A stretch of 64,000 nt of DNA from Coriobacteriaceae bacterium AF08-21. Lineage in GTDB: Bacteria; Actinomycetota; Coriobacteriia; Coriobacteriales; Coriobacteriaceae. A model generated the notes under the pieces. The model searched no databases and was not told the DNA's origin. It saw nothing but the letters and a program-made list of their open reading frames with translations. Location: positions 1-64,000 of the forward strand of contig JAQCQR010000002.1 in assembly GCA_027687465.1 (NCBI GenBank). The letters are read 5' to 3'. Positions 26,454-34,661 of the stretch are shown piece by piece; the stretch's first letter is position 1; each line of letters starts with the position of its first letter. Made by a program: the position numbers and the translations under genes.

Positions 26454-27290
26454 CTACAGCACGGCGCACAACACTGCCAGCAGTGCCACGCCGGCCGCAT
26501 AGACCGCATCGCGCCAGCCAAACCCGGCGCGCGCGGGCGCCGGATACGCACCGGCAAAGCCGCGGCAAAGCATAGCCTCGTCCATCGCGTGGCTACATTC
26601 CATCGCCTTGATAAACGTCATGCCCATGATACCCGCCAGCGAGTCGGTGCGCGAAAAACCCGCAGGCGCACGACCCACGCTGCGCAGCATGACCGATTCG
26701 CACAGATCGTGCGCCGTGCGTCCCAGCACCTCGATATGCTTGAGCGCCATATCGAAAGTAAAGATGACCTCGTCGGGCAGGTGCAACATTTTGAGCGCCG
26801 CCGACATGCGGCTCCAGGTAAGCGTCCATGAAACGCCCAGCACCAGCGACACATTAATGAAGGTCTTGAGCGCGATCTTGAGCATGGCGCCCGTGGCAGA
26901 CGCGCCCAGCAGCAGGGCAGGCAGTGCCAAAACCACCGCGAGCCCCGCAGCGCCAAGCGCCGGCACAAAGGTTGCCCGCAGCCCGCGTACGGGGCGCACG
27001 GCAACGAGCACCAGCGCGATAGCCGCCATCAACATGAGGTACAGCGGGCTCTGTGTCAGGCACACGCACAGAACGCAGACGAACATCCCCACCAGGCGCA
27101 CCGGAGCCGAAACGCAAGAAAGGGCGCGGTCGACCATCGACCCGCCCTCGTGCGCGCCTCCACCCAGGCGAACCCGCTCAAGCAGGCTCGCCAGGTGTAG
27201 GACATTCTTTTGCATCACACGATGCCGAGCCCCCGCGGGCTCGTATCGCTGCTCGACCGCAAGCCAGCTAGGCAGCTCGGCTATTGCCAT
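26454..27290 (-). CDS. cbiQ: ECF cobalt/nickel transporter transmembrane protein (CbiQ)
   Basis: A 278-residue T-component with at least five hydrophobic helices and the coupling-helix motifs LRSVGRAPAGFSR and AMLCRGFAG (the A-R-G signature of EcfT/CbiQ). The first ~60 residues are soluble and longer than usual. It overlaps the cbiM end by 23 bp; an ATG at 27296 two codons upstream is an alternative start. Confidence 0.85.
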   Translation of the reverse strand: MAIAELPSWLAVEQRYEPAGARHRVMQKNVLHLASLLERVRLGGGAHEGGSMVDRALSCVSAPVRLVGMFVCVLCVCLTQSPLYLMLMAAIALVLVAVRPVRGLRATFVPALGAAGLAVVLALPALLLGASATGAMLKIALKTFINVSLVLGVSWTLTWSRMSAALKMLHLPDEVIFTFDMALKHIEVLGRTAHDLCESVMLRSVGRAPAGFSRTDSLAGIMGMTFIKAMECSHAMDEAMLCRGFAGAYPAPARAGFGWRDAVYAAGVALLAVLCAVL

Positions 27291-28353
27291 GAGCACCGCT
27301 TTCCTTGACCGTCAGCGAGACCAGGCGAAATGCGATGGTCAGCACCGCCACGCCAATCACGCCCGAAAGAATATACATCGCAGCCTGGCCGGCAAAGCCA
27401 AGACCCTGCTCCTCGGAATAGGCCTGCAGATAATCGACCGTGGGCAGGGCATCGGCAAAGGTCGGGGTATCGAGGCCGACCGAAGCCTGCAGGCTGTCGT
27501 CGCCAGCCTCCTGAACGGCAGTCGCGGCGCCCTCGGCGTCCCACTCGCCCCATGCGTCACCCGTGGCCAGCAGGCCCAGCGGCGTGGCCACAACAAGCAC
27601 GGCGACCAGGATGAGCGTGGGGACCAGCGAGGTCTTCTTAGCGGCAGCGCTCTCGGCAGCAAGCTGGCCATCGACGGCCTCGGGCCCGACGATAACGCTC
27701 GGCGCCGTCTTCTTAATGAAACCATAGATGGCGGCCGTCGCCACGCCCTCGACCACGCCGGCAACCAGCATATGCGGGATCAACATGGCAGGAATAGCCA
27801 CGGACAGCGGGAAGGGGCAGTACAGCGGAGCGCCCGAAGCGTTGGTGAAGAGCATCGGCTGAATACCAAACTCGATTGCCGCGCACAGGGCCGCCAGGCA
27901 CAGGCCGACCCAGCCGCTCACGATGGCCGAAACCGAGGTGCCCCAGCTCTTGTCGTGCAGACGGCTGTTGAGCGCACGGAACACGATAGCAGCGGTAAAC
28001 GGCAGCACAAAGGCCATGTTAAAGCAGTTGGCGCCAAAGGACAGAACGCCGCCGTCGCCAAACAGCAGCGCCTGCAACGCCAGCGCGACCGAAACCGCGA
28101 TGGCCGCGGCCTCCGGGCCTAGCAGCAGCGCGATGAGCGCGCCGCCGACGGCGTGACCAGTGGTGCCGCCGGGCAGCGGCACGTTGAACATCATGAGCAA
28201 AAAGGAGAACGCAGCGCAAATACCCAGAAAGGCCATATGCTCGCGATCGAGCGTGGCGCGCACTTTCTTGATGCAGTGAACCCATACGGGCACCATCGCC
28301 ACCGCCATAACGGCATCGGTCTGCGGGGACAGGTAGTTATCTGGAATGTGCAT
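27268..28353 (-). CDS. cbiM: ECF cobalt/nickel substrate-binding protein CbiM with C-terminal CbiN/PDGLE-like part
   Basis: A 361-residue membrane protein. The N-terminal MHIPDNYLSP holds the residues that bind the metal in CbiM/NikM, and seven helices follow. The C-terminal third (TPLGLLATGDAWGEWDAEG, then a helix VIGVAVLTIAFRLV) replaces a separate CbiN, as in NikMN fusions. Whether the metal is Co2+ or Ni2+ cannot be decided from sequence. GGGAGG precedes the ATG, and an operator-like dyad lies 58-85 bp upstream. Confidence 0.88.
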   Translation of the reverse strand: MHIPDNYLSPQTDAVMAVAMVPVWVHCIKKVRATLDREHMAFLGICAAFSFLLMMFNVPLPGGTTGHAVGGALIALLLGPEAAAIAVSVALALQALLFGDGGVLSFGANCFNMAFVLPFTAAIVFRALNSRLHDKSWGTSVSAIVSGWVGLCLAALCAAIEFGIQPMLFTNASGAPLYCPFPLSVAIPAMLIPHMLVAGVVEGVATAAIYGFIKKTAPSVIVGPEAVDGQLAAESAAAKKTSLVPTLILVAVLVVATPLGLLATGDAWGEWDAEGAATAVQEAGDDSLQASVGLDTPTFADALPTVDYLQAYSEEQGLGFAGQAAMYILSGVIGVAVLTIAFRLVSLTVKESGAHGNSRAA

Positions 28354-28410
28354 ATACGCCTCCCGGTTGCCGGCACATGGGATTGCAGCGCCGCTTGAAC
28401 CATTTCATCA

Positions 28411-28438
28411 GTGTTACGAGCTAGATGATTCGTAACAC
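28411..28438. promoter_or_regulatory. Perfect dyad upstream of cbiMQO
   Basis: GTGTTACGA (28411-28419), 10 bp, TCGTAACAC (28430-28438). A perfect 9-bp inverted repeat with one helical turn between halves is the shape of a dimeric repressor operator such as a NikR-like or other metal sensor. It is placed just upstream of the transporter operon. Confidence 0.6.
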
Positions 28439-28455
28439 GCCGCAGGCTATGATAG

Positions 28456-28494
28456 CAAAACGGCGCGCCGCCACAAAAGCAGCACGCCGTTTTG
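28456..28494 (-). terminator. Terminator of pheT (possibly bidirectional)
   Basis: CAAAACGGCG/CGCCGTTTTG, a perfect 10-bp outer stem with further GC pairs inside. It lies between the pheT stop and cbiM. Confidence 0.65.
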
Positions 28495-28603
28495 TAATGC
28501 GCGTGTCATATATGCAGGGTCAGCGATGCCTTATTCCGAACACCGCGGTCGCGCAGAGCTCCGCAGCAACCGCCATCAGGCCCTACGCCCCCCATCGCAA
28601 GCC

Positions 28604-31057
28604 CTAGCCGCGGACCTCGCCGTTTACGCCTTTGCATACCTTGGTGACAATCTTCTGGTGCGCTTTCTCGACCTCTTCGCTGGTAAGCGTGTGGTCGTCG
28701 GAGCGATACGTAAGCGCAAAGGCCATGGACTTTTTGCCCGCTCCGATGCGGATGGGATCGCGGTAGACGTCGAACAGGCGCACGCCCTCGAGCAACCTAC
28801 CGCCGGCGCTCGTAATGCGGCGCTCAAGATCCTCACAAGTCACGGCGTTGTCGACCACAATGGCAAGATCGTGCTCAACAGCCGGGTACTGCGAGAACTC
28901 GCGATAGTTCTCCTGGTTGCGGGCGCCCTTGATCAGCTTGTCCAGATCGAGCTCAAAGGCAACGACGACCTCATCGATGCCCATCGCCTCGCGCGCCTCG
29001 GGGTGAATCTCGCCGACCCAGCCCAGCACGGTGCCGCCGGACAGAACCTCAGCCGCACGGCCCGGCTGCAAAAAGGCATAGCCCTCGCCCTCGACGGGAC
29101 GGAAGCGGACCTTCTCGATGCGCAGCTGGGCGAGCAGCTCCTCGACAATGCCCTTGCCAAAGAAGAAACGCAGCTTGCGGTACTTCATGTTCCAAGACTG
29201 CTCGCTCCACTGACCCGAGAGCACACCCGCCACGGACTTGGTCTCCTTGGGCAGGCTGGCGTTCTCGCGACCGTGGAACAGGCTGCCGACCTCGTACAGA
29301 TGCACGTTAGGCGTGCCGTGGGCCTCGTTGTAGGCCACAGACTGCAGCAGACCCGGCAGCAGCGAGCGGCGCATCTCGGTCTGCTCGGCCACCAGCGGGT
29401 TCATGAGAACCACGGGGCAGCCGCGGCCCTCGGTGGACATACCGATCTTCTCCAGGTCGCCCGGGGCGGCAAAGCCAAAGGTCGTGGTCTCGTTGAGGCC
29501 ACAGGCGCGCAGGATCTCGCCGACCTTGCGGGTGAGCTTCTGCTCGCGGGTCAGGCCGCCGATGTGGTTCTTGGCAGCCGGGATGGTCGCCGTCACGCGG
29601 CCCATGCCCCACAGGCGCAGGACCTCCTCGATCAGGTCGATCTCACGCGGCAGGTCGGGACGGAAGCTCGGCGGCGTGACCATGAAGTCCTCGCCGTCGC
29701 GCTCGACGGTGCAGCCCAGACGGGTGAGCGAACGCTCGATAAAGTCGGGCTCGATGTCGGCACCGCAGATGGCATGCACGCGGGCCAGGCGCAGCCTAAT
29801 GCTGTCGATGGTCTTGGGCGCGGGGAACACGTCCACATAGCCGGGGGCGACCTCGCCGCCGGCGATCTCCTCGATAAGCGCGCACGTCACATTGGCGACG
29901 TCCACGCAGCCAGTCTCGTCAACCTGGCGCTCAAAGCGAATGGAGGCGTCGGAGATCAGCGACAGATCGCGGCTGGTGTGCGAGGTGCGACCGGCGTTGA
30001 AGCAAGCGCTCTCGACCATCACGTCGACGGTGTCGTCCTCGATCTCGGAATCCATGCCGCCCATAACGCCGGCCAACGCCACGGGGCGCTCGCCGTCGGT
30101 GATAAGGCCCATGCCGGCGTCGAGCACGCGCTCTTCGCCATCGAGCGTCGTGAATTTCTCATCCTGCTGGGCGGCGCGAACCACCACGCGACGGTGGCCA
30201 TCGCGCTCGGCAAAGGTGTCCAGGTCAAAGGCGTGCAGCGGCTGACCGGTGAGCATCATCACGTAGTTGGTGATGTCGACGATGTTGTTGTGCGGACGCA
30301 CGCCCAGGGCGTTAAGGCGCTTGACCATCCAGTCGGGCGACGGGCCGACCTTCACGTTGCGCACGATGCGGGCGACATAGCGGTCGCACAGGCCCTCGTC
30401 GGCAATCTCGACGGAAAGCTCGTCGTCGGTCGCGCGGCCAGTCTCCGCCTTGATGGCGGGCAGCTCAACGTGGAAATCGCGATCGAAGATGGCGCCGGTC
30501 TCGCGGGCCATGCCGATCATGGACAGGCAGTCGGGACGGTTGGGCGTGATCTCGCAGTCGAGCACGGTGTCGCTCGAGCCCACGTACTCGGCAAACGGCA
30601 TGCCGCAGGGCGTGTCCTCGGGCAGGATCATGATGCCGGAGTGGTCGCCGCCCAGGCCGAGCTCGCGCGCGGAGCAGTTCATGCCCATGGACACGACGCC
30701 GCGAAGCTTGCTCTTCTTGATCTTGACGTCACCGGGAAGCACGGCGCCAATCATGGCCGTGACGATGTGGTCGCCGGCCTCGAAGTTCTGCGCGCCACAG
30801 ACGATCTGCAGCGGAGCAGGGTTGCCGTCGGCGTCGAGATTCTTGTCGCCCACATCGACCGAGCACACATACATGTGGTCGCTATCGGGGTGTGGGGCCT
30901 TGGTGAGCACCTTGGCGGTCACCACGTGGTCGAAGGACTCGCCCACGGTGTCGATCGCCTCGACCTCGGTGCCGGTACGGATATATTCGTCCGAAAGGGT
31001 CTTGGGATCCTCCGGAATATCGATCATGGTCTTGAGCCAGTCGTAAGAAACGCGCAT
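28604..31057 (-). CDS. pheT: Phenylalanyl-tRNA synthetase beta subunit
   Basis: This 817-residue subunit has the N-terminal B1 domain, an EMAP-type tRNA-binding OB domain (TKAPHPDSDHMYVC), the B3/B4 editing region (NIVDITNYVMMLTGQPLHAFD), B5 DNA-binding-like fold, a catalytic-like core and a C-terminal anticodon-binding domain (QYPAVEHDLAIVVD). It acts as (alpha-beta)2 with PheS. Full length for the bacterial family. It follows pheS by about 160 bp, with a palindromic element between. Confidence 0.96.
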   Translation of the reverse strand: MRVSYDWLKTMIDIPEDPKTLSDEYIRTGTEVEAIDTVGESFDHVVTAKVLTKAPHPDSDHMYVCSVDVGDKNLDADGNPAPLQIVCGAQNFEAGDHIVTAMIGAVLPGDVKIKKSKLRGVVSMGMNCSARELGLGGDHSGIMILPEDTPCGMPFAEYVGSSDTVLDCEITPNRPDCLSMIGMARETGAIFDRDFHVELPAIKAETGRATDDELSVEIADEGLCDRYVARIVRNVKVGPSPDWMVKRLNALGVRPHNNIVDITNYVMMLTGQPLHAFDLDTFAERDGHRRVVVRAAQQDEKFTTLDGEERVLDAGMGLITDGERPVALAGVMGGMDSEIEDDTVDVMVESACFNAGRTSHTSRDLSLISDASIRFERQVDETGCVDVANVTCALIEEIAGGEVAPGYVDVFPAPKTIDSIRLRLARVHAICGADIEPDFIERSLTRLGCTVERDGEDFMVTPPSFRPDLPREIDLIEEVLRLWGMGRVTATIPAAKNHIGGLTREQKLTRKVGEILRACGLNETTTFGFAAPGDLEKIGMSTEGRGCPVVLMNPLVAEQTEMRRSLLPGLLQSVAYNEAHGTPNVHLYEVGSLFHGRENASLPKETKSVAGVLSGQWSEQSWNMKYRKLRFFFGKGIVEELLAQLRIEKVRFRPVEGEGYAFLQPGRAAEVLSGGTVLGWVGEIHPEAREAMGIDEVVVAFELDLDKLIKGARNQENYREFSQYPAVEHDLAIVVDNAVTCEDLERRITSAGGRLLEGVRLFDVYRDPIRIGAGKKSMAFALTYRSDDHTLTSEEVEKAHQKIVTKVCKGVNGEVRG

Positions 31058-31126
31058 GTAGCTCTCCTAGTTCTTAATCTCCGCAAAGGGAGGAATATCA
31101 AATGAAGACGTTCGCCTTAGGGTTGT

Positions 31127-31213
31127 CCAGGTGCCCCAGGTTGGCGTGAAAGAGGAGCGACGCGTACTAAAGGTACGCGAGCGACGGTTTGAACGCCAAG
31201 ATGGGGTGCCTGG
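31127..31213. repeat. Intercistronic palindrome between pheS and pheT (GAGCGA/AGCGA type)
   Basis: Arms at 31127-31147 and 31193-31213 pair over 21 positions with two mismatches and two G-T pairs. Inside are GAGCGA (31155-31160), CGCGTAC-taaag-GTACGCG and AGCGA (31180-31184). It can form a long two-level hairpin in the pheST mRNA and might affect the ratio or processing of the two messages. Confidence 0.65.
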
Positions 31214-31219
31214 GCAAGC

Positions 31220-32296
31220 CTAAAATTGGTTCAGGAAGCGCATATCGCCCGTCATGAGCGTTCTGAGGTCCGGCAGGTCGTAGCGCAGGGCCGCGACGCG
31301 CTCGGCGCCAATGCCAAAGGCGAAGCCGGTGTACTTCTCGGGATCGATGCCGCAGTTGATCAGGACGTTGGGGTCGACCATGCCGCAGCCCAAGATCTCG
31401 ATCCAGCCGCTGTGCTTGCAGAAGTTGCAGCCCTTGCCGCCGCACACGTGGCAGCTCACGTCCACCTCGCAGCTGGGCTCGGTGAAGGGGAAGAAGTGCG
31501 GGCGGTAACGCGTCTTGCGATCCTCGCCAAACATGCACTTAACAAAGTAGTCGAGCGTGCCCTTCAGGTCGCCAAAGGTGATGCCCTCGTCGACGACCAG
31601 GCCCTCGATCTGGTTGAACTGCGGCAGGTGGCAGGCATCGGCCGTGTCGGGACGGTAGACGGTGCCCGGGCAGATCATGTAGATGGGCGGCTTCTGCGAC
31701 TCCATAGTGTGGATCTGCACGCCCGAAGTCTGGGTGCGCAGCAGCACGTCGGACTCGCCGTGGGCGTGAGCCTCGGGGTGCGCGACGCTGCCGGGGTTGT
31801 TGTCGACCACGTAGAAGGTATCGCGGGCCGAGCGGCTCGGGTGGTCCATGGGAGCGTTGAGCGCGGTGAAGTTGTAGTAAGAGGTGTCGACCATGGGGCC
31901 GGACTCGACGGTGTAGCCGATGCCGCAGAAGATGTCCTCGGCCTCCTCGATGATTTGCTTGATCAGGTGCTGGTGGCCGATCTGCGGACGGATGCCCGGC
32001 AGCGTGATGTCGACGGCGTCGTGCTCGAGTGCGCGCTTGAGGGCGGCGGCCTTCATCTCGGTGTTTCGCTCGTCGAGCATGCCCTCGATCAGCTGGCGCA
32101 TCTCGTTGGCGCGCTTGCCCATCACGGGACGATCCTCGGGGGCGAGCTTGCCCATCATGCGCATCAAGCCGGTGATACGACCCTTGCGACCGAGCAGCTC
32201 AACACGCGCAGCCTCGAGCTTGGCGGCGTCATCGGCGCCTGCGACGAGCTCCTTGGCCTCTTCCTCGAGTTTGACCAGATCATCAATCAGACTCAT
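31220..32296 (-). CDS. pheS: Phenylalanyl-tRNA synthetase alpha subunit
   Basis: This 358-residue class II catalytic subunit has an N-terminal coiled coil, GRKGRITGLM, motif 2 region (TVYRPDTADACHLPQFNQIEGLVVD) and motif 3 (GIGAERVAALRY). ATG at 32296 after a weak GAAAGGGAAG site, and after a T-box leader ending about 85 bp upstream. pheS and pheT form one operon under that leader. Confidence 0.96.
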   Translation of the reverse strand: MSLIDDLVKLEEEAKELVAGADDAAKLEAARVELLGRKGRITGLMRMMGKLAPEDRPVMGKRANEMRQLIEGMLDERNTEMKAAALKRALEHDAVDITLPGIRPQIGHQHLIKQIIEEAEDIFCGIGYTVESGPMVDTSYYNFTALNAPMDHPSRSARDTFYVVDNNPGSVAHPEAHAHGESDVLLRTQTSGVQIHTMESQKPPIYMICPGTVYRPDTADACHLPQFNQIEGLVVDEGITFGDLKGTLDYFVKCMFGEDRKTRYRPHFFPFTEPSCEVDVSCHVCGGKGCNFCKHSGWIEILGCGMVDPNVLINCGIDPEKYTGFAFGIGAERVAALRYDLPDLRTLMTGDMRFLNQF

Positions 32297-32381
32297 GTCT
32301 TCCCTTTCGTCTCTCGCGCATCCACTTGCCGCGGCGGCTGGAGCCACCCGGAGCTGCGGATGTGCGGCCCGGTTCGGTAAC

Positions 32382-32665
32382 AAAAAAACCGCCCTCGGGC
32401 ATGTGCATTGCCCAAGGACGGTTGAATTCCGCGGTACCACCTTGTTTGACCCGGCGGATGTCTGGCCCGCCGCGCCCACTCTGTGCCCCTTGTCGCGAGG
32501 CTCACGGCTTCCCTACTGGGGCTTCGCCGCCGCTGGCCGCGTGCCCGTTGAGGTCGCTGCTCGGGAGTGAACGCTTGGCCCTTGTCACCGCAGGAAGGCT
32601 CGCAGCCCATGACCTTCCCTCTCTTGCCGGCGACGCGGCGGGCAAAACCCTCTCCGTCAACGCAT
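32382..32665 (-). ncRNA. T-box leader (riboswitch) of pheST
   Basis: On the minus strand the T-box core AAGGTGGTACCGCGG (32429-32443) is directly followed by a terminator stem (CCGTCCTTGGGCA... TGCCCGAGGGCGG) and seven T's (32382-32432). Upstream lie stem I-like pairings with AGAG near 32625 and a CCTTCCTGCGG segment where TTC could be the Phe specifier. Uncharged tRNA-Phe would favour the antiterminator and expression of pheST. The exact 5' end and the specifier position are inferred. Confidence 0.88.
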
Positions 32666-32800
32666 TGGGCTATAGGATAACACATTCTGCGTGTGCATCG
32701 CCGCGTTCCGTTTTGTTCGCACTGGGTACAAGGCAGGTAGCTGTGCAAACTGGCCGCGCGCCCACCCGAAGCGCTCGGCTCACGAGATCAAGGATATGGT

Positions 32801-34375
32801 ATGGGAAAGAAACTCGATAAGAAGGCCGAGCCTGCAGCGGGCAAGACATCCAAAGGCATGAAGGTCGATAAGGCCGTCAAAAAATTCCGCAAGCTCGAAG
32901 GCAAGCTGTGGACTCGTGAGTACCTGCTCAAGATTGCCGAGTTTGACGGCGCGACCATTGCCCCCGCCAACGGCGCAGCAGCGCGTGCCGACGCCATGGG
33001 CACGCTTGCCGGCGAGCATCACAAGCTGCTGACCAGCGAGAAGTCCGTTGAGCTCGTACGCTCGTTAGCGCGCGAGACCGTCGCCGGCGGCAAAATCGAC
33101 GACCCTCAGCTGCTCGACGAGATCCGTGTGCTCGGCCGCGATCAACGTGAGGCCAGTGCCATCCCCACCGAAGAAGCCGAGGCCTGGACCAGGCTCACCT
33201 GCGAGGCGGACGCCGTGTGGCGCAAGGCCAAGGCAGCCAACGACTGGGCGAGCTTTGAGACCTATGTGGATAGAATCGTCGCCCAACTTAAGCATCAGGC
33301 CGAGCTCATGGACCCCAAGCGCGATCCATACGACGTTTGGCTCGACCAGTACGAGCGCGGCCTTTCCGCCAAGAGCTTCGACGCGTTTTGCGACGAGGTC
33401 AAGGCCACGGTCGTGCCGCTCGTGCACGCCATCGGCGAGCGCGGCCAGCAGCCGGCTGCCGACTTTTTGCACGCCCACGTGCCCGAGGCTGCCCAGCGCG
33501 CCATGAGCTTCGACCTTATGAAGCTTGTCGGCCTGGACCTGGACGACACCACGCTTGCCTTTACCGAGCATCCGTTTAGCGAGGGCTTTGCCGTGGGTGA
33601 TGCGCGCATCGCGACGCACATCTACGAGGACGACTGCATCTCCAACGTCTACAGCATCATCCACGAGGCGGGGCACACCATGTACGAGCTGGGCGTCAAT
33701 CCCGCCTACGCGCGCACCTGCCTGGAGGGCGGCACCTCCATGGGCATCCACGAGAGCCAGAGCCGCTTTTTCGAGAACACCGTGGGTCGCAGCCGCGCCT
33801 TTATGGGCCCGCTGCTCGAGGTGCTGCGTCGTCACGCGCCCGAGGTCTACGGCGACGTCGACGAAGACACGCTCTACCGCGCCGTGAACATCGCGCAGCC
33901 GTCGTTGATCCGCACCGAGGCCGACGAGCTCACCTATCCGCTGCATATTATGGTGCGCTACCAGATTGAGCGTATGCTGTTTGCCGGCGAGGCTGCGGCC
34001 AAGGACATCCCCGCGCTTTGGAACCGCTTTATGGACGAGTACCTGGGCATTCCCGTTCCCGACGACACGCACGGCTGCCTGCAGGATACGCATTGGAGCG
34101 GCGGTTCGTTTGGCTACTTCCCCACGTATGCGCTGGGTAGCGCCTACGATGCCATGTTTGTGCCGGCCATGTGCCGCGACGGCGTCGACCTTACCGGTGC
34201 CTGCGCGAGCGGCGATCTGGCGCCCGTCCGCGCCTGGCTGGGCGAGCACATTTGGCAGTGGGGCCGCGCCAAGGACGCGCCGGAGCTCATCAAGGGCGCC
34301 TGCGGCATGGCGTTCGATGCCCGCTACTACTGCAGCTACCTGCAGGACAAGTTCACCACGCTCTACCAGCTGTAA
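32801..34375 (+). CDS. M32 family metallocarboxypeptidase (carboxypeptidase Taq type)
   Basis: A 524-residue cytoplasmic zinc peptidase with HEAGH near residue 288, HESQSR about 35 residues later, and the HPF and DELTYPLHIMVRYQIE motifs typical of M32. It removes C-terminal residues from peptides with broad specificity. A lysine-rich 20-residue extension precedes the domain. The start follows a GATCAAGGATATGGT site. It is a lone gene divergent from the pheST leader. Confidence 0.93.
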   Translation: MGKKLDKKAEPAAGKTSKGMKVDKAVKKFRKLEGKLWTREYLLKIAEFDGATIAPANGAAARADAMGTLAGEHHKLLTSEKSVELVRSLARETVAGGKIDDPQLLDEIRVLGRDQREASAIPTEEAEAWTRLTCEADAVWRKAKAANDWASFETYVDRIVAQLKHQAELMDPKRDPYDVWLDQYERGLSAKSFDAFCDEVKATVVPLVHAIGERGQQPAADFLHAHVPEAAQRAMSFDLMKLVGLDLDDTTLAFTEHPFSEGFAVGDARIATHIYEDDCISNVYSIIHEAGHTMYELGVNPAYARTCLEGGTSMGIHESQSRFFENTVGRSRAFMGPLLEVLRRHAPEVYGDVDEDTLYRAVNIAQPSLIRTEADELTYPLHIMVRYQIERMLFAGEAAAKDIPALWNRFMDEYLGIPVPDDTHGCLQDTHWSGGSFGYFPTYALGSAYDAMFVPAMCRDGVDLTGACASGDLAPVRAWLGEHIWQWGRAKDAPELIKGACGMAFDARYYCSYLQDKFTTLYQL

Positions 34376-34385
34376 GGCCTTGAAG

Positions 34386-34481
34386 GCCGGCAGTTAGGGA
34401 CGTTCCTTTTCTGCCGGCAGTTGGGGACAGTCCTTGCCCATCCGGCCAGCAAACCGGCCAATCGGTAAAGACTGTCCCCAA
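34386..34481. repeat. REP-like intergenic repeat
   Basis: GCCGGCAGTT(a/g)GGGAC..TCCTT occurs twice, 27 bp apart (34386-34408 and 34413-34435). TTGGGGACAGTC from the second copy is found inverted at 34470-34481, enclosing a GGCC...GGCC hairpin. This GGGGACAGTCC-type palindrome is like REP elements tied to TnpA-REP transposases in other bacteria. No such transposase is seen in this window. Confidence 0.55.
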
Positions 34482-34557
34482 TGAGTAGCTCGTTGACGCT
34501 AATGTCTTGGCAACGTCAGAGAAAACGACCCCAAGCGAGCAAGATAACGTGAAATGA

Positions 34558-34586
34558 AAGGGCGCTGACCTTCTGGTCGCGCCCTT
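34558..34586 (-). terminator. Terminator of glmM
   Basis: AAGGGCGC and GGTC/GACC pairs form a long stem with a TTCT-type loop, followed on the minus strand by TTTCATTTC. It lies about 75 bp beyond the glmM stop. Confidence 0.7.
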
Positions 34587-34661
34587 GAAATTGAACGCCA
34601 GATTGCCGCTTAGGGGCGTTTGCAGCGTCGAGCAGCTACGCGGTTTGGTAAAACCGCGTAG

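Noticed and set aside
28526..31105. 859-codon frame antisense to pheT
   Set aside because: Low-complexity His/Gly/Leu/Val product with no domain and no ribosome site; pheT motifs occupy the other strand fully.
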